A stretch of 64,000 nt of DNA from Polynucleobacter sp. AP-Elch-400A-B2 (lineage in GTDB: Bacteria; Pseudomonadota; Gammaproteobacteria; Burkholderiales; Burkholderiaceae). Each line of letters opens with the position of its first letter. Position 1 is the first letter of the stretch. The notes beneath the pieces were generated by a model that ran no database searches, was not told where the DNA came from, and saw only the letters and a list, made by a program, of their open reading frames with translations. A program made the translations under genes and the position numbers. Of this stretch, positions 37,290-46,272 are shown piece by piece. Location of the stretch: the NCBI RefSeq assembly GCF_018688355.1, contig NZ_CP061317.1, forward strand, positions 1,124,091-1,188,090, read 5' to 3'.

Positions 37290-39425
37290 ATGGGGATGAC
37301 TACATCAATCACATCAAAGCCTTCTACCGAACTTCTAAAAAATCCACTGATTGCATTCGGAAGAGGTATTTGCGCCTACTCTGAGGTAAAGCCATCCGAC
37401 ATTGCGCCGGCAATCGATTTCCTTTTGCAGCGGGCGCAATATGCAGTGGATCATGCAGTAGACGCAAGCACCCCTGCAAACTGGAATGATTTGCTCGAAC
37501 CCCTTGAGGACGCAACTGAATCCCTAAGTCGCTCATGGGGTGTTGTTTCTCACTTAAATAGCGTCGGAGATACGCCTGAGCTACGCGCTGCTTATGGCGA
37601 GATGATGCCCAAGGTGACCGCCTTCTTTTCAAGCTTGGGACAAAATCTTGCACTGTATGAAAAGTTTAAAGCCCTGAGTCAAGATAGTAACTTTTCGAAA
37701 CTCAATTCTGCACAGAAAAAAGTGATTGAAAACTCATTAAGAGAGTTCCGCCTTGGTGGTTCAGAGCTGAGTGATGCCGATAAGCCCCGTTTTGCAGCAA
37801 TTCAAGATGAGCAAGCATTATTAGGCAAGGCCTTTTCCGATCATGTATTAGATGCCACTGATGGATTTATTCATCTCATTACTGATGATGCCAATTTGGC
37901 TGGCTTACCTGAAGATGCTATTGCTGCTGCAGCCGATCTTGCCCAGCAAAAGAATCTTCAGGGTTGGGCATTTTCATTGCACTTCCCTTCTTATTACCCG
38001 GTAATGCAGTACTCCGAGAACCGGGCACTACGTCGCCAAATGTATGAGGCCTACGTAACTCGAGCTTCTGAACTAGCCCCGCAATACTCTCAAGGCAAAC
38101 TTGATTGGGATAATACGCAAAACATGCTTGAGCAATTAAATCTACGCGATGAAGAAGCGCGCATGCTGGGGTTTAAAAACTATGCCGCCCTGAGTTTGGC
38201 GCCTAAAATGGCAAGTACCGTTGAGGAAGTCGATACCTTCTTAACGAATTTTGCTCAAAAAGCAAAACCTTTTGCATTAAAGGATTGGCAAGAACTTTCT
38301 GACTTTGCCAAGACTGAACTATCTATTGCCAATGGATTAGAGCCTTGGGATGTTGCCTACGCCTCCGAAAGATTGAAGCAAGAGCGCTACTCCTTTTCTG
38401 AAAATGAGTTGAAACAATACTTCCCTTTACCTAAAGTGTTGGAGGGCCTATTTAGCGTCATTCAAACTTTATTTGGGGTGAAGATTGAAAAGGCTAATCT
38501 GCCAACTTGGCATGCAGATGTGCAGTCCTTCTCAGTCAAAAATACTGCAAATAATATAGTGGCCTATTTTTACTTAGACCCCTATGCTAGATCAGGCAAA
38601 CGTGGCGGAGCTTGGATGGATGATGCGCGCGGTCGCCTTGAATTATCTAATGGAGAGATCCAGATACCAGTAGCGTATCTGGTCTGTAACTTTGCACCTC
38701 CGGTCAAAGTCAATGGTGTATTGCGCCAACCGACAATCACTCATGATGATGTGATCACACTCTTTCATGAAAGTGGTCATGGCCTACACCACCTCTTAAC
38801 GCAAGTCAGCGCATTAGGCGTATCTGGCATCAATGGTGTTGAATGGGATGCCGTAGAGTTACCAAGCCAGTTCATGGAAAACTTCTGCTGGGAATGGGAG
38901 GTTTTAGAAAAAATGACAGCACATGCTGAAACTGGCAAACCACTGCCGCGTGAATTATTTGAAAAAATACTGGCTGCTAAGAATTTTCAGAATGGCTATA
39001 TGACTTTGCGACAGGTTGTAATGTCACTGACTGATTGGCGTCTTCATGCCAGCTTTGATCCGAAAAACTCCCAAGCTCAAGATGTGCTCGATCTGTCTAG
39101 AAATATTGCAGATCAATTTAATGTCATACCGCAGGCATCCATCTCACGCTGGATAAATACCTTTAGTCATATTTTTGCTGGGGGCTATGCTGCTGGTTAT
39201 TACAGTTATAAATGGGCGGAAGTACTCTCTGCTGATGTCTATTCTGCTTTTGAAGAAGCTGCCAAACTGACCGGCAGCGTCCTTGATGAAAAAACGGGTA
39301 TACGCTATCGCCAAGAAATTCTGGAGGTGGGTGGTAGCCGCCCTGCTGCCGAATCATTTAAGGCATTCAGAGGTCGCGAGCCCAGCATCGATGCCTTACT
39401 TCGTCACGGCGGCTTAGTGACTTAG
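37290..39425 (+). CDS. prlC: oligopeptidase A (M3 metallopeptidase)
   Basis: PrlC is a cytosolic zinc oligopeptidase that degrades signal peptides and short peptides. The 711-residue protein has the M3 zinc motif HESGH in LFHESGHGLHHLL, with family stretches YFYLDPYARSGKRGGAWMDD and VEWDAVELPSQFMENFCWE around it. The ATG at 37290 and another at 37296 are both possible; neither has a good ribosome site. The 3' end lies in a 12-bp tandem repeat that reproduces the stop codon. Confidence 0.95.
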   Translation: MGMTTSITSKPSTELLKNPLIAFGRGICAYSEVKPSDIAPAIDFLLQRAQYAVDHAVDASTPANWNDLLEPLEDATESLSRSWGVVSHLNSVGDTPELRAAYGEMMPKVTAFFSSLGQNLALYEKFKALSQDSNFSKLNSAQKKVIENSLREFRLGGSELSDADKPRFAAIQDEQALLGKAFSDHVLDATDGFIHLITDDANLAGLPEDAIAAAADLAQQKNLQGWAFSLHFPSYYPVMQYSENRALRRQMYEAYVTRASELAPQYSQGKLDWDNTQNMLEQLNLRDEEARMLGFKNYAALSLAPKMASTVEEVDTFLTNFAQKAKPFALKDWQELSDFAKTELSIANGLEPWDVAYASERLKQERYSFSENELKQYFPLPKVLEGLFSVIQTLFGVKIEKANLPTWHADVQSFSVKNTANNIVAYFYLDPYARSGKRGGAWMDDARGRLELSNGEIQIPVAYLVCNFAPPVKVNGVLRQPTITHDDVITLFHESGHGLHHLLTQVSALGVSGINGVEWDAVELPSQFMENFCWEWEVLEKMTAHAETGKPLPRELFEKILAAKNFQNGYMTLRQVVMSLTDWRLHASFDPKNSQAQDVLDLSRNIADQFNVIPQASISRWINTFSHIFAGGYAAGYYSYKWAEVLSADVYSAFEEAAKLTGSVLDEKTGIRYRQEILEVGGSRPAAESFKAFRGREPSIDALLRHGGLVT

Positions 39426-39449
39426 TTAGTAACTTAGTTAGTGACTCAG
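39414..39449 (+). repeat. three 12-bp tandem repeats spanning the prlC stop
   Basis: TTAGTGACTTAG, TTAGTAACTTAG and TTAGTGACTCAG follow each other directly. The first copy encodes the last codons and stop of prlC. Because 12 is a multiple of three, the second copy repeats the in-frame stop; in the third it has changed to CAG. This looks like replication slippage. Confidence 0.85.
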
Positions 39450-39462
39450 TAAAGATAAGGAT

Positions 39463-40308
39463 CTAAGCTTTAATTTCTGCAATGACGGGGGCATGATCCG
39501 AAGGCTGCTCCCAAGTACGAGGCTCTTTATCGATAATGCTTGAGTTGCACTTTTCTTTTAGCGCATCACTTAGAAGAATATGGTCGATACGCATACCAGC
39601 GTTTCTTCGGAAGCCCATCATGCGGTAATCCCACCAGCTAAAAGATTTGGGCGCTTGCTCAAACATGCGGAAAGAATCTGTCAAGCCTAATTCCAGTAGT
39701 TGTTGGAAAGCTTTACGTTCTTCTGGAGAAACTAGGTTTTGCCCGATCCATTTCGAGGGATCATGTACGTCAATATCACTGGGTGCAATATTGAAGTCAC
39801 CCAAAAGGGCTAAGCGACTATTCTGAGTTAATTCCTCTCTTAACCAATTTTCTAGCGCTTTGAGCCAGCCTAGTTTATAAATAAACTTAACGCTATCGGG
39901 TGATTGCCCATTAGGGAAATAGGCTGATACCAGGCGGATAGGCTGCATTCCCTTAAAGCACACTGTGGCAGCTAAGATGCGCTGTTGTTCATCTACATGA
40001 GCCGGAATATTTCTCACTGGCTTTAGAAAAGTAGTGTCATGATCAGTAGCAATAGGCGCTAAGGCAGCTTTGCGAGCAATAATAGCCACACCGTTATAGG
40101 TTTTTTGCCCAGCAGCAATGCTGATATATCCCGCCTCTTCAAGCTCTTGATGCGGGTACTTATCATCAGTTAACTTGAGCTCCTGAAGGCAAAGCGCATC
40201 AATAGGTGTTTTTGCTCGCTCTTGATCCTGCAACCACTTGAGCACCTGCGGTAAACGCACCTTCAAGGAGTTCACATTCCAGGCAGCTATTCTGATTGAA
40301 TCAGTCAT
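39463..40308 (-). CDS. xth: exodeoxyribonuclease III
   Basis: This AP endonuclease/3'-5' exonuclease acts in base-excision repair. The 281-residue protein has the ExoIII fold motifs IAAWNVNSLKVRLPQ, CLQELKLTDDKYP (catalytic Glu), SAYFPNG, LLGDFNIAPSDIDVHDP, FSWWDYRM and the C-terminal SDHAPV with catalytic Asp-His. It is the last gene of glnA-ntrB-ntrC-xth, overlapping ntrC by 8 nt, an unusual partner for nitrogen control that is probably coincidental clustering. Confidence 0.96.
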   Translation of the reverse strand: MTDSIRIAAWNVNSLKVRLPQVLKWLQDQERAKTPIDALCLQELKLTDDKYPHQELEEAGYISIAAGQKTYNGVAIIARKAALAPIATDHDTTFLKPVRNIPAHVDEQQRILAATVCFKGMQPIRLVSAYFPNGQSPDSVKFIYKLGWLKALENWLREELTQNSRLALLGDFNIAPSDIDVHDPSKWIGQNLVSPEERKAFQQLLELGLTDSFRMFEQAPKSFSWWDYRMMGFRRNAGMRIDHILLSDALKEKCNSSIIDKEPRTWEQPSDHAPVIAEIKA

Positions 40309-41755
40309 TAATTCCTAGCTCCTGCAATTTCCGAGTAATGGTATTACGACCGATGCCCAGTCGTTGAGCTGCTTCTACACGTCTGCCACGAGTTACCTCT
40401 AGTGCAGCTTGCAGTACCGCCTTTTCAAATTTAGAGCACAACACGTCATACACTTCTGAATCTCCATCCTGCAACATTTTGACTGCAAGGCGCGCTAAAC
40501 CACCCTCCCAATCGACAGAGCTAGTTCTAGCTGCAAGCTGCTGCACATTAGAGCTAGACTCGCCCTGTAGCGGAACTGGCTGCTCACTGGCTTCTGCCAG
40601 AATATCAGCTGGCAAATCACTGACTCCAATGACATTGGATGGCGTCATTACCGTCAACCAGTGACAGAGATTTTCTAATTGACGTACATTGCCAGGAAAT
40701 GGCATAGCACTTATTTCTTTTAAAACGTCGTCAGAAAGATTTTTAGCTTCAACACCTAAAGACTTTGCACAGGACAACATAAAATGCCGCGCTAAAACAG
40801 GAATATCCTCTGCGCGCTCACGTAATGCTGGCATGCGCAAACGAATGACATTTAAGCGGTGTAATAAATCTTCTCGGAAAACGCCAGCAGCTACTCTGGC
40901 CTCTAAGTTTTGGTGAGTCGATGCAATGATGCGTACATTTGCTTTAATCGGATCTTGACCGCCAACACGATAAAAATGACCATCAGTTAGCGCGCGCAAC
41001 AAACGTGTTTGTAGGTCGAATGGAATATCGCCAATCTCATCTAAGAATAAAGTGCCGCCATCCGCCTGCTCAAAACGACCACGACGTAAAGTCAAGGCTC
41101 CAGGAAAAGCACCGCGCTCGTGGCCAAACAACTCAGACTCCAATAAATCCTTGGGAACTGCTGCAGCACTAAAGGAAACAAATGGACCTTTCGCGCGGGG
41201 ACTATGCTTATGCAACGCTTGCGCTACTAACTCTTTACCAGTACCAGATTCACCTGTAATTAATACTGTTGAATGAGACTGAGCTAGACGTCCGATCGCC
41301 CTAAAGACTTCCTGCACTGCCGGAGCTTGGCCAATCATTTCAGTGGAATCTTGTCTCCAACCATTCATCTCTTTATTGCCAGATTGGTTGCGCTCACTCT
41401 GCTCCATAGCACGACGAATTAACTCAACCGCTTTATCAATATCAAATGGCTTTGTTAGATATTCAAATGCGCCACCTTGAAAGGACGAGACTGCGGAGTC
41501 TAAATCAGAATAAGCAGTCATGATGATGACCGGCAACAGTGGATGGGTTTCTTTTACATTCTGCAAAAGATCTAAACCATTGCCACGTGGCATACGAATA
41601 TCTGATATCAATACCTGCGGAGCATCTTTTTCTAGCGCATCCAGTACATCATTAGGATTAGAAAAACTCTTATGAGGAATATTTTCGCGAGAAAGCGCCT
41701 TTTCTAAGACCCAACGAATAGATTGATCATCATCCACGATCCAAACGGGTTTCAT
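40301..41755 (-). CDS. ntrC: nitrogen regulator NtrC with variant GAFPGA motif
   Basis: NtrC activates sigma-54 promoters under nitrogen limitation. The 484 residues comprise a receiver domain (D52 in LISDIRMPRGNG), an AAA+ domain (Walker A GESGTGKE at 168-175, Walker B TLFLDE near 235-240) and a Fis-type helix-turn-helix at the C-terminus (RVEAAQRLGIGRNTITRKLQELGI). The sigma-54 contact loop, normally GAFTGA, reads GAFPGA at 215-220 (Pro codon at 41102-41104). The start overlaps the ntrB stop by 4 nt. Confidence 0.95.
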   Translation of the reverse strand: MKPVWIVDDDQSIRWVLEKALSRENIPHKSFSNPNDVLDALEKDAPQVLISDIRMPRGNGLDLLQNVKETHPLLPVIIMTAYSDLDSAVSSFQGGAFEYLTKPFDIDKAVELIRRAMEQSERNQSGNKEMNGWRQDSTEMIGQAPAVQEVFRAIGRLAQSHSTVLITGESGTGKELVAQALHKHSPRAKGPFVSFSAAAVPKDLLESELFGHERGAFPGALTLRRGRFEQADGGTLFLDEIGDIPFDLQTRLLRALTDGHFYRVGGQDPIKANVRIIASTHQNLEARVAAGVFREDLLHRLNVIRLRMPALRERAEDIPVLARHFMLSCAKSLGVEAKNLSDDVLKEISAMPFPGNVRQLENLCHWLTVMTPSNVIGVSDLPADILAEASEQPVPLQGESSSNVQQLAARTSSVDWEGGLARLAVKMLQDGDSEVYDVLCSKFEKAVLQAALEVTRGRRVEAAQRLGIGRNTITRKLQELGIND

Positions 41756-42888
41756 AATACTTTCTCCTGCCTACGGTAAGGAATTTGAATCTGGAAATCA
41801 GTCCGTCCAGGACGGCTGTTACAAGCAATAAAACCTTGATGTTGCTGCACAAAAGTTTGGGCCAAGGTGAGACCAAGACCACTGCCACCATCTCTACCGG
41901 ATACCAGGGGAAAGAAAATGCGCTCGCGAATATCTTCTGGGATACCAGGTCCGTTATCAATCACATGTAAATCCATTGCCATCTTGTAGCGTTGTTTAGA
42001 AATAGTCACTGACCGCGCTACTCTTGTCTTCAATTCAATTTGGGCTGTGCCTTGAGCAATTTCTGCAGTAAGCGCTTGGGCTGCATTGTGGGCAATATTT
42101 AAGACGGCTTGAATCAACTGTTCGCGATCACCCAAAACATCAGGAAGACTGGTGTCATAGTTACGAATGATTCTGAGCCCTTTAGGAAACTCAGCTAATA
42201 CAAGGCTGCGAACTCGCTCTAGCGCTTCGTGAACATTAAATGACTCCATAGCATGCGCTTTGCGATGCGGTGCAAGCAATCGATCAACTAAGTTCTGTAG
42301 ACGATCAGATTCTTTAATGATGACTTGGGTATATTCGCGCAAGCCCTTTTCTGGCAGCTCGAACTCGAGCAATTGGGCAGCACCACGAATACCACCCAAA
42401 GGATTTTTGATTTCATGCGCTAAGTTACGCATTAACTGTTTATTTGCTTCAACTTGCTGTGTTACACGCTCATCACGCTCACTACGCAACTGCTGATCTA
42501 TTGGGAACCACTCCATCATGATGAGTGTTGGGTCTTCAAGGCTAGCTACCACCACATGTGCAGGAATAGATTCTTGATGAATGCTACCAGGCAAAGAATG
42601 CAACATCATTTCCTGTCGTTTTGCAGAAAAGTGCCCCGCCTTGACTTCTTCAATCATGTGATTGAGGGCTTCATTGGATCCAAATAATTCACGCACAGAT
42701 TGACCCTCAAGTGATTTACGAGAAAGATCCAACGCAGACTCTGCCGCCGGATTCACATAAACCAATTGTTGGTTATCAGCCTCAAATACCACGACGGCAT
42801 TGGGCATCTGATCAAGCAATGTCGGAAAAAAAGGAGCAGCCGAAGCTGCCCCTTTGAACGAATTGCGCAACAGACCTGCGCTCAACAT
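41752..42888 (-). CDS. ntrB: nitrogen sensor kinase NtrB
   Basis: NtrB phosphorylates or dephosphorylates NtrC according to PII state. It is a 378-residue soluble protein with an N-terminal PAS domain (about 22-130), a HisKA domain with phosphoacceptor H158 in RNLAHEIKNPLGGIRGAAQLL, and an HATPase domain (NIAHNAAQAL, DNGPGIPEDIRERIF, SGLGLTLAQTFVQQHQG). No membrane segments are seen. GGAG precedes the ATG at 42888; the gene is 11 bp after glnA in the same operon. Confidence 0.95.
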   Translation of the reverse strand: MLSAGLLRNSFKGAASAAPFFPTLLDQMPNAVVVFEADNQQLVYVNPAAESALDLSRKSLEGQSVRELFGSNEALNHMIEEVKAGHFSAKRQEMMLHSLPGSIHQESIPAHVVVASLEDPTLIMMEWFPIDQQLRSERDERVTQQVEANKQLMRNLAHEIKNPLGGIRGAAQLLEFELPEKGLREYTQVIIKESDRLQNLVDRLLAPHRKAHAMESFNVHEALERVRSLVLAEFPKGLRIIRNYDTSLPDVLGDREQLIQAVLNIAHNAAQALTAEIAQGTAQIELKTRVARSVTISKQRYKMAMDLHVIDNGPGIPEDIRERIFFPLVSGRDGGSGLGLTLAQTFVQQHQGFIACNSRPGRTDFQIQIPYRRQEKVL

Positions 42889-42899
42889 TTCTCCTTCGC

Positions 42900-44315
42900 T
42901 TACAGGGAGTAGTACATATCGAATTCGATAGGATGAGTCGTCATACGGAAACGTGTGACATCTTCCATCTTCAAAGCGATATATGCGTCGATCATAGAGT
43001 CTGTAAAGACACCGCCACGAGTTAAGAACTCACGGTCTTTGTTCAAAGCTTCCAATGCCTCTTCCAAGCTTGCACAAACGGTTGGGATCTTTGCATCTTC
43101 TTCTGGTGGCAAGTCATACAAATTCTTGTCAGCAGCTTCACCTGGATGAATCTTGTTCTGAACACCATCTAGACCAGCCATCATCAATGCTGAGAAGCAG
43201 AGGTATGGGTTAGCCAATGGATCAGGGAAGCGAGTTTCGATGCGGCGACCCTTAGGACTTGAAACGTGTGGAATACGAATCGAAGCAGAACGGTTACGCG
43301 CAGAGTAAGCTAACTTCACTGGAGCCTCAAAGCCTGGAACTAAACGCTTGTATGAGTTTGTACCTGGGTTGGTGATCGCATTCAATGCTTTAGCGTGCTT
43401 AATGATGCCGCCGATGTAGAACAATGCGAACTCTGACAAACCTGCATAGCCGTTACCAGCAAACAAGTTCTCGCCGTTCTTCCAAATAGATTGGTGAACG
43501 TGCATACCAGAACCGTTGTCACCAACGATAGGCTTTGGCATAAATGTAGCTGTCTTGCCGTATGCGTGAGCAACGTTTTGAACAACATATTTCTGCCAGA
43601 TAGTCCAGTCAGCACGTTGAACCAATGTGCTAAATCTAGTGCCTAATTCATTTTGGCCTTGACCAGCCACTTCATGGTGATGCACTTCAACCGGAATACC
43701 TAAAGATTCGAGGATCAAACACATTTCAGAACGCATGTCATGAAATGTATCTACTGGAGCAACTGGGAAGTAACCACCCTTTTTACCTGGACGATGTCCA
43801 GTGTTGCCACCTTCGATTTCAGCAGCTGAAGACCATGGAGCTTCTTCAGAATCTACCTTAACGAAACAACCTTGCATGTCAGCACCCCAACGGACGCCAT
43901 CAAAAATAAAGAATTCTGGCTCTGGACCAAAGAAGGCTGTATCGCCTAAACCAGTGCTCTTCAAATAGGACTCAGCACGCTTCGCAATCGAACGTGGGTC
44001 GCGGTCGTAACCTTTGCCATCTGAAGGCTCGATCACATCGCATGTGATCACCAATGTTGGCTCTTCATAGAATGGGTCGATGTAGCAAGCTGTTGGATCT
44101 GGCATCAACAACATATCAGAGGCTTCAATACCTTTCCAACCAGCAATAGATGAACCGTCAAACGCATGACCGCTCTCAAACTTGTCTTCGTCAAAATGGG
44201 AAATAGGTACTGTTGTGTGTTGCTCTTTACCCTTTGTATCTACAAAGCGGAAATCAACGAAAGTACATTCTTTCTCTTTAACCAACTTCATCACATCAGC
44301 GACGGTCTTCGTCAT
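42900..44315 (-). CDS. glnA: glutamine synthetase type I
   Basis: GlnA makes glutamine from glutamate and ammonia. Starting at ATG 44315 (GGAG upstream; MTKTVADVMKLVKEKE) it has 471 residues; the longer frame to 44387 has no ribosome site. Metal and substrate motifs are FDGSSIAGWKGI, FFGPEPEFFIFD, HHHEVAGQGQNE and KPIVGDNGSGMHVH. The adenylylation Tyr is in KNLYDLPPEE, so activity is probably tuned by GlnE. Upstream there are two NtrC-like sites and a -24/-12 promoter. It leads the glnA-ntrB-ntrC unit. Confidence 0.98.
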   Translation of the reverse strand: MTKTVADVMKLVKEKECTFVDFRFVDTKGKEQHTTVPISHFDEDKFESGHAFDGSSIAGWKGIEASDMLLMPDPTACYIDPFYEEPTLVITCDVIEPSDGKGYDRDPRSIAKRAESYLKSTGLGDTAFFGPEPEFFIFDGVRWGADMQGCFVKVDSEEAPWSSAAEIEGGNTGHRPGKKGGYFPVAPVDTFHDMRSEMCLILESLGIPVEVHHHEVAGQGQNELGTRFSTLVQRADWTIWQKYVVQNVAHAYGKTATFMPKPIVGDNGSGMHVHQSIWKNGENLFAGNGYAGLSEFALFYIGGIIKHAKALNAITNPGTNSYKRLVPGFEAPVKLAYSARNRSASIRIPHVSSPKGRRIETRFPDPLANPYLCFSALMMAGLDGVQNKIHPGEAADKNLYDLPPEEDAKIPTVCASLEEALEALNKDREFLTRGGVFTDSMIDAYIALKMEDVTRFRMTTHPIEFDMYYSL

Positions 44316-44380
44316 GCAAATCTCCTCTATTAACTGAATTCGGAATACAAACCTAAGGTGTACACCCTTGTTTATTCCAG

Positions 44381-44395
44381 GCATCAAATATGCCC
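44381..44395 (-). promoter_or_regulatory. sigma-54 type promoter candidate of glnA
   Basis: On the minus strand GGGCA...ATGC places GG at -25/-24 (44394-44393) and GC at -13/-12 (44382-44381), with the required 12-bp offset; GGCA and TGC match the consensus core. The start would be near 44369, giving a leader of about 54 nt. It is supported by two upstream NtrC-like sites. Confidence 0.55.
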
Positions 44396-44445
44396 TTGGG
44401 ATGTATCTAATTTACTGAAGCAAACAAACGGGAACAGTCATTATT

Positions 44446-44460
44446 GCACTAATTAAGTGC
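44446..44460. promoter_or_regulatory. NtrC binding site 1 upstream of glnA
   Basis: GCACT-AATTA-AGTGC is a perfect palindrome in the spacing of the NtrC consensus (TGCAC-N7-GTGCA). Its centre is about 84 bp upstream of the predicted glnA start. Confidence 0.65.
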
Positions 44461-44497
44461 TGAAAAGCCTCTCAAAACCCTATAAATAGCTCTATTT

Positions 44498-44512
44498 GCA
44501 CCAAACTAGTGC
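44498..44512. promoter_or_regulatory. NtrC binding site 2 upstream of glnA
   Basis: GCACC-AAACT-AGTGC, preceded by T, matches the NtrC consensus closely. Its centre is 52 bp from site 1, nearly five helical turns, so two dimers would sit on the same face of DNA. It abuts the stop codon of the upstream gene. Confidence 0.7.
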
Positions 44513-45376
44513 TTAATCAGATTTTGCAATTTCATGAATTGCATAACCCAAGGCCTCAGTGCCTGTTCGCAAGGCAATCCAGGCATCATCTAGGAGACTG
44601 GCATTGCCCTTGATACCCAATTCAATATGCCGCTCGGCATAGACACCGCCTCTAGAGGAGTCGCCAACTGACGGGAGGCTAAAGACCTTTACGCCTGGAT
44701 AAGAAGCCTCGATGCGCTCCATTAGGGGCGTTAAGACGGACTCAATCCCTTTTGGGACAATAAAACTTTGCTCTGCCCAATTTTCACGATGAAATAAATT
44801 CTGATAGTAGGTATCCAAGCACCAGGCCATCATGGGTGCAGCCATGACAGGAAAGCCAGGAACAAAATAGTGCTCGCGAATAGAAAAACCCGGGATCTGG
44901 TTATAGGGATTAGGGATGATGTCGCTTCCAATCGGAAACTCCCCCATCTTAAAGCGATGCTGATTTTCCGCAGTACTCAGATCCGCCTTTGTAGGATCAC
45001 CCTCTGCCATGATCCGAATCCGTCCTGCAATAAGCTCTTGTGCAGTCGCATGTAATTGCGTTTGTGTGCCCAAAGCTAAAGCGGCACATTGTCTCGTGTG
45101 GTCGTCAGGCGTAGCTCCGATACCGCCAGTACTAAAAACCACATCACCACTTGCGAAGCTATCTTTCAAGGTGGCGGTAATTTGCTCGGGATCATCTGCA
45201 ACATATTTAGCCCAAGATAAGCTAAGGCCGCGCTCATTTAAAAGCTCAATCAATTTACTTAGATGTTTATCTTGACGACGACCAGACAGAATTTCATCAC
45301 CAATCACAATTAAACCGAAACGACGAGTATTCACTTCAGAGTCCTCGAGACTCGGATTTTTTAAGACCTCAACCAT
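44513..45376 (-). CDS. CinA-type molybdopterin-binding domain protein
   Basis: This 287-residue protein consists only of the MoCF/CinA N-terminal domain: FGLIVIGDEILSGRRQDKH, VFSTGGIGATPDDHTRQCAA and VPGFPVMAAPMM. The C-terminal nicotinamide-nucleotide amidase part of full CinA is absent. Such stand-alone domains are annotated competence/damage-inducible protein A, but the substrate is unclear (ADP-ribose pyrophosphatase activity is known for the COG1058 group). ATG 45376 overlaps the end of the EI24 gene by 8 nt. Confidence 0.9.
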   Translation of the reverse strand: MVEVLKNPSLEDSEVNTRRFGLIVIGDEILSGRRQDKHLSKLIELLNERGLSLSWAKYVADDPEQITATLKDSFASGDVVFSTGGIGATPDDHTRQCAALALGTQTQLHATAQELIAGRIRIMAEGDPTKADLSTAENQHRFKMGEFPIGSDIIPNPYNQIPGFSIREHYFVPGFPVMAAPMMAWCLDTYYQNLFHRENWAEQSFIVPKGIESVLTPLMERIEASYPGVKVFSLPSVGDSSRGGVYAERHIELGIKGNASLLDDAWIALRTGTEALGYAIHEIAKSD

Positions 45377-46238
45377 GGCTAGGCAACTCCGTATCAATCA
45401 CACGCGCTTCAAGATTTAAAGATCGATCTGACTCATTACTACGTAATTCCTTTAAAGCCTCAAGCAAATAATGTGTAAACCAGAGCGCAGCGAAGACAAA
45501 GATTAAAGAATAGATCCAGAGCGCAATAAAGCTGACTATGGGAAATAAGACAAGAGCTAAAACAGAGGTTGCCCAGAAAAAGGTAGGTACGGCTCCCAAC
45601 ATCCCAGAAATAACTCCCATAGCCAATAGTGGCCAACGGTGTTGATGCAAAAGGATATCGCGCTCTTCTGCAGTAGCATGCAGCGCTAATACATCGTAAG
45701 ACATCAAGCGCATGGTCAGCCAGCCCCAGAGCAATGGCGGCAAAACAGCAACTAGTGGCGGAATCCACCACACCGGCAAAGTGAGCATCACTAGCGCCAA
45801 ACAGATCAAAGCAGACCAAAGGGTATAAGCAAAACTACCCAACAGACCGCCGCCTTTTTTCTTAGCAATATCTTTATAAGCATATTGGCGCGCGACCACC
45901 TTGACGATGGTTGGCACGGTGGTCAAAGCGATGAAAACCAATAAGCTAATGGCGATTAAAGGAATCAGCAACATCACAAAGAAGAGCGGTGCAATCCATG
46001 CACGTGCACCCTCAAACCCGGCCCAGATTAAACCATCCGCAATCCAGCTAGTAAATATGGATGCCGTCAGAAAAGTACTCAGCATCTCCAATGCTGGCGT
46101 CCAAGTCAGCCAAATTAAGAGGCCCCACAAGACCGAGACCATTAAAAATGGTCGCAGACTAAGCCACAGCATTTTGGGATGCATCGCACCAACCAAAGCC
46201 AAGCCAAAAGACTTAAAAACTTGCTGCATGCTATTCAT
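45369..46238 (-). CDS. EI24 domain membrane protein
   Basis: This 289-residue integral membrane protein has about six helices, with an internal Lys-rich loop (DIAKKKGGG) and an RLMSYDVLALHATAEERDILL stretch typical of the EI24/CysZ family. CysZ is a sulfate channel in gammaproteobacteria, whereas betaproteobacterial EI24 proteins are uncharacterised, so I leave the function open. It is co-translated with the downstream CinA-type gene. Confidence 0.88.
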   Translation of the reverse strand: MNSMQQVFKSFGLALVGAMHPKMLWLSLRPFLMVSVLWGLLIWLTWTPALEMLSTFLTASIFTSWIADGLIWAGFEGARAWIAPLFFVMLLIPLIAISLLVFIALTTVPTIVKVVARQYAYKDIAKKKGGGLLGSFAYTLWSALICLALVMLTLPVWWIPPLVAVLPPLLWGWLTMRLMSYDVLALHATAEERDILLHQHRWPLLAMGVISGMLGAVPTFFWATSVLALVLFPIVSFIALWIYSLIFVFAALWFTHYLLEALKELRSNESDRSLNLEARVIDTELPSHG

Positions 46239-46272
46239 ATATTTCCATTGCTGCTGTGTGAACTACTAACTT

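Noticed and set aside
39463..42888. Functional link of exonuclease III to nitrogen control
   Set aside because: xth overlaps ntrC by 8 nt, but nothing in the protein ties it to nitrogen metabolism; simple operon packing explains it.
44316..44387. N-terminal extension of glnA by 24 codons
   Set aside because: No ribosome site, and it would cover the predicted leader; the ATG at 44315 has GGAG and the standard GlnA start.
44488..44504. Alternative -24/-12 element TTGGTG...AGCT on the minus strand
   Set aside because: It has GG and GC at the right spacing but overlaps NtrC site 2, and no activator site lies farther upstream.
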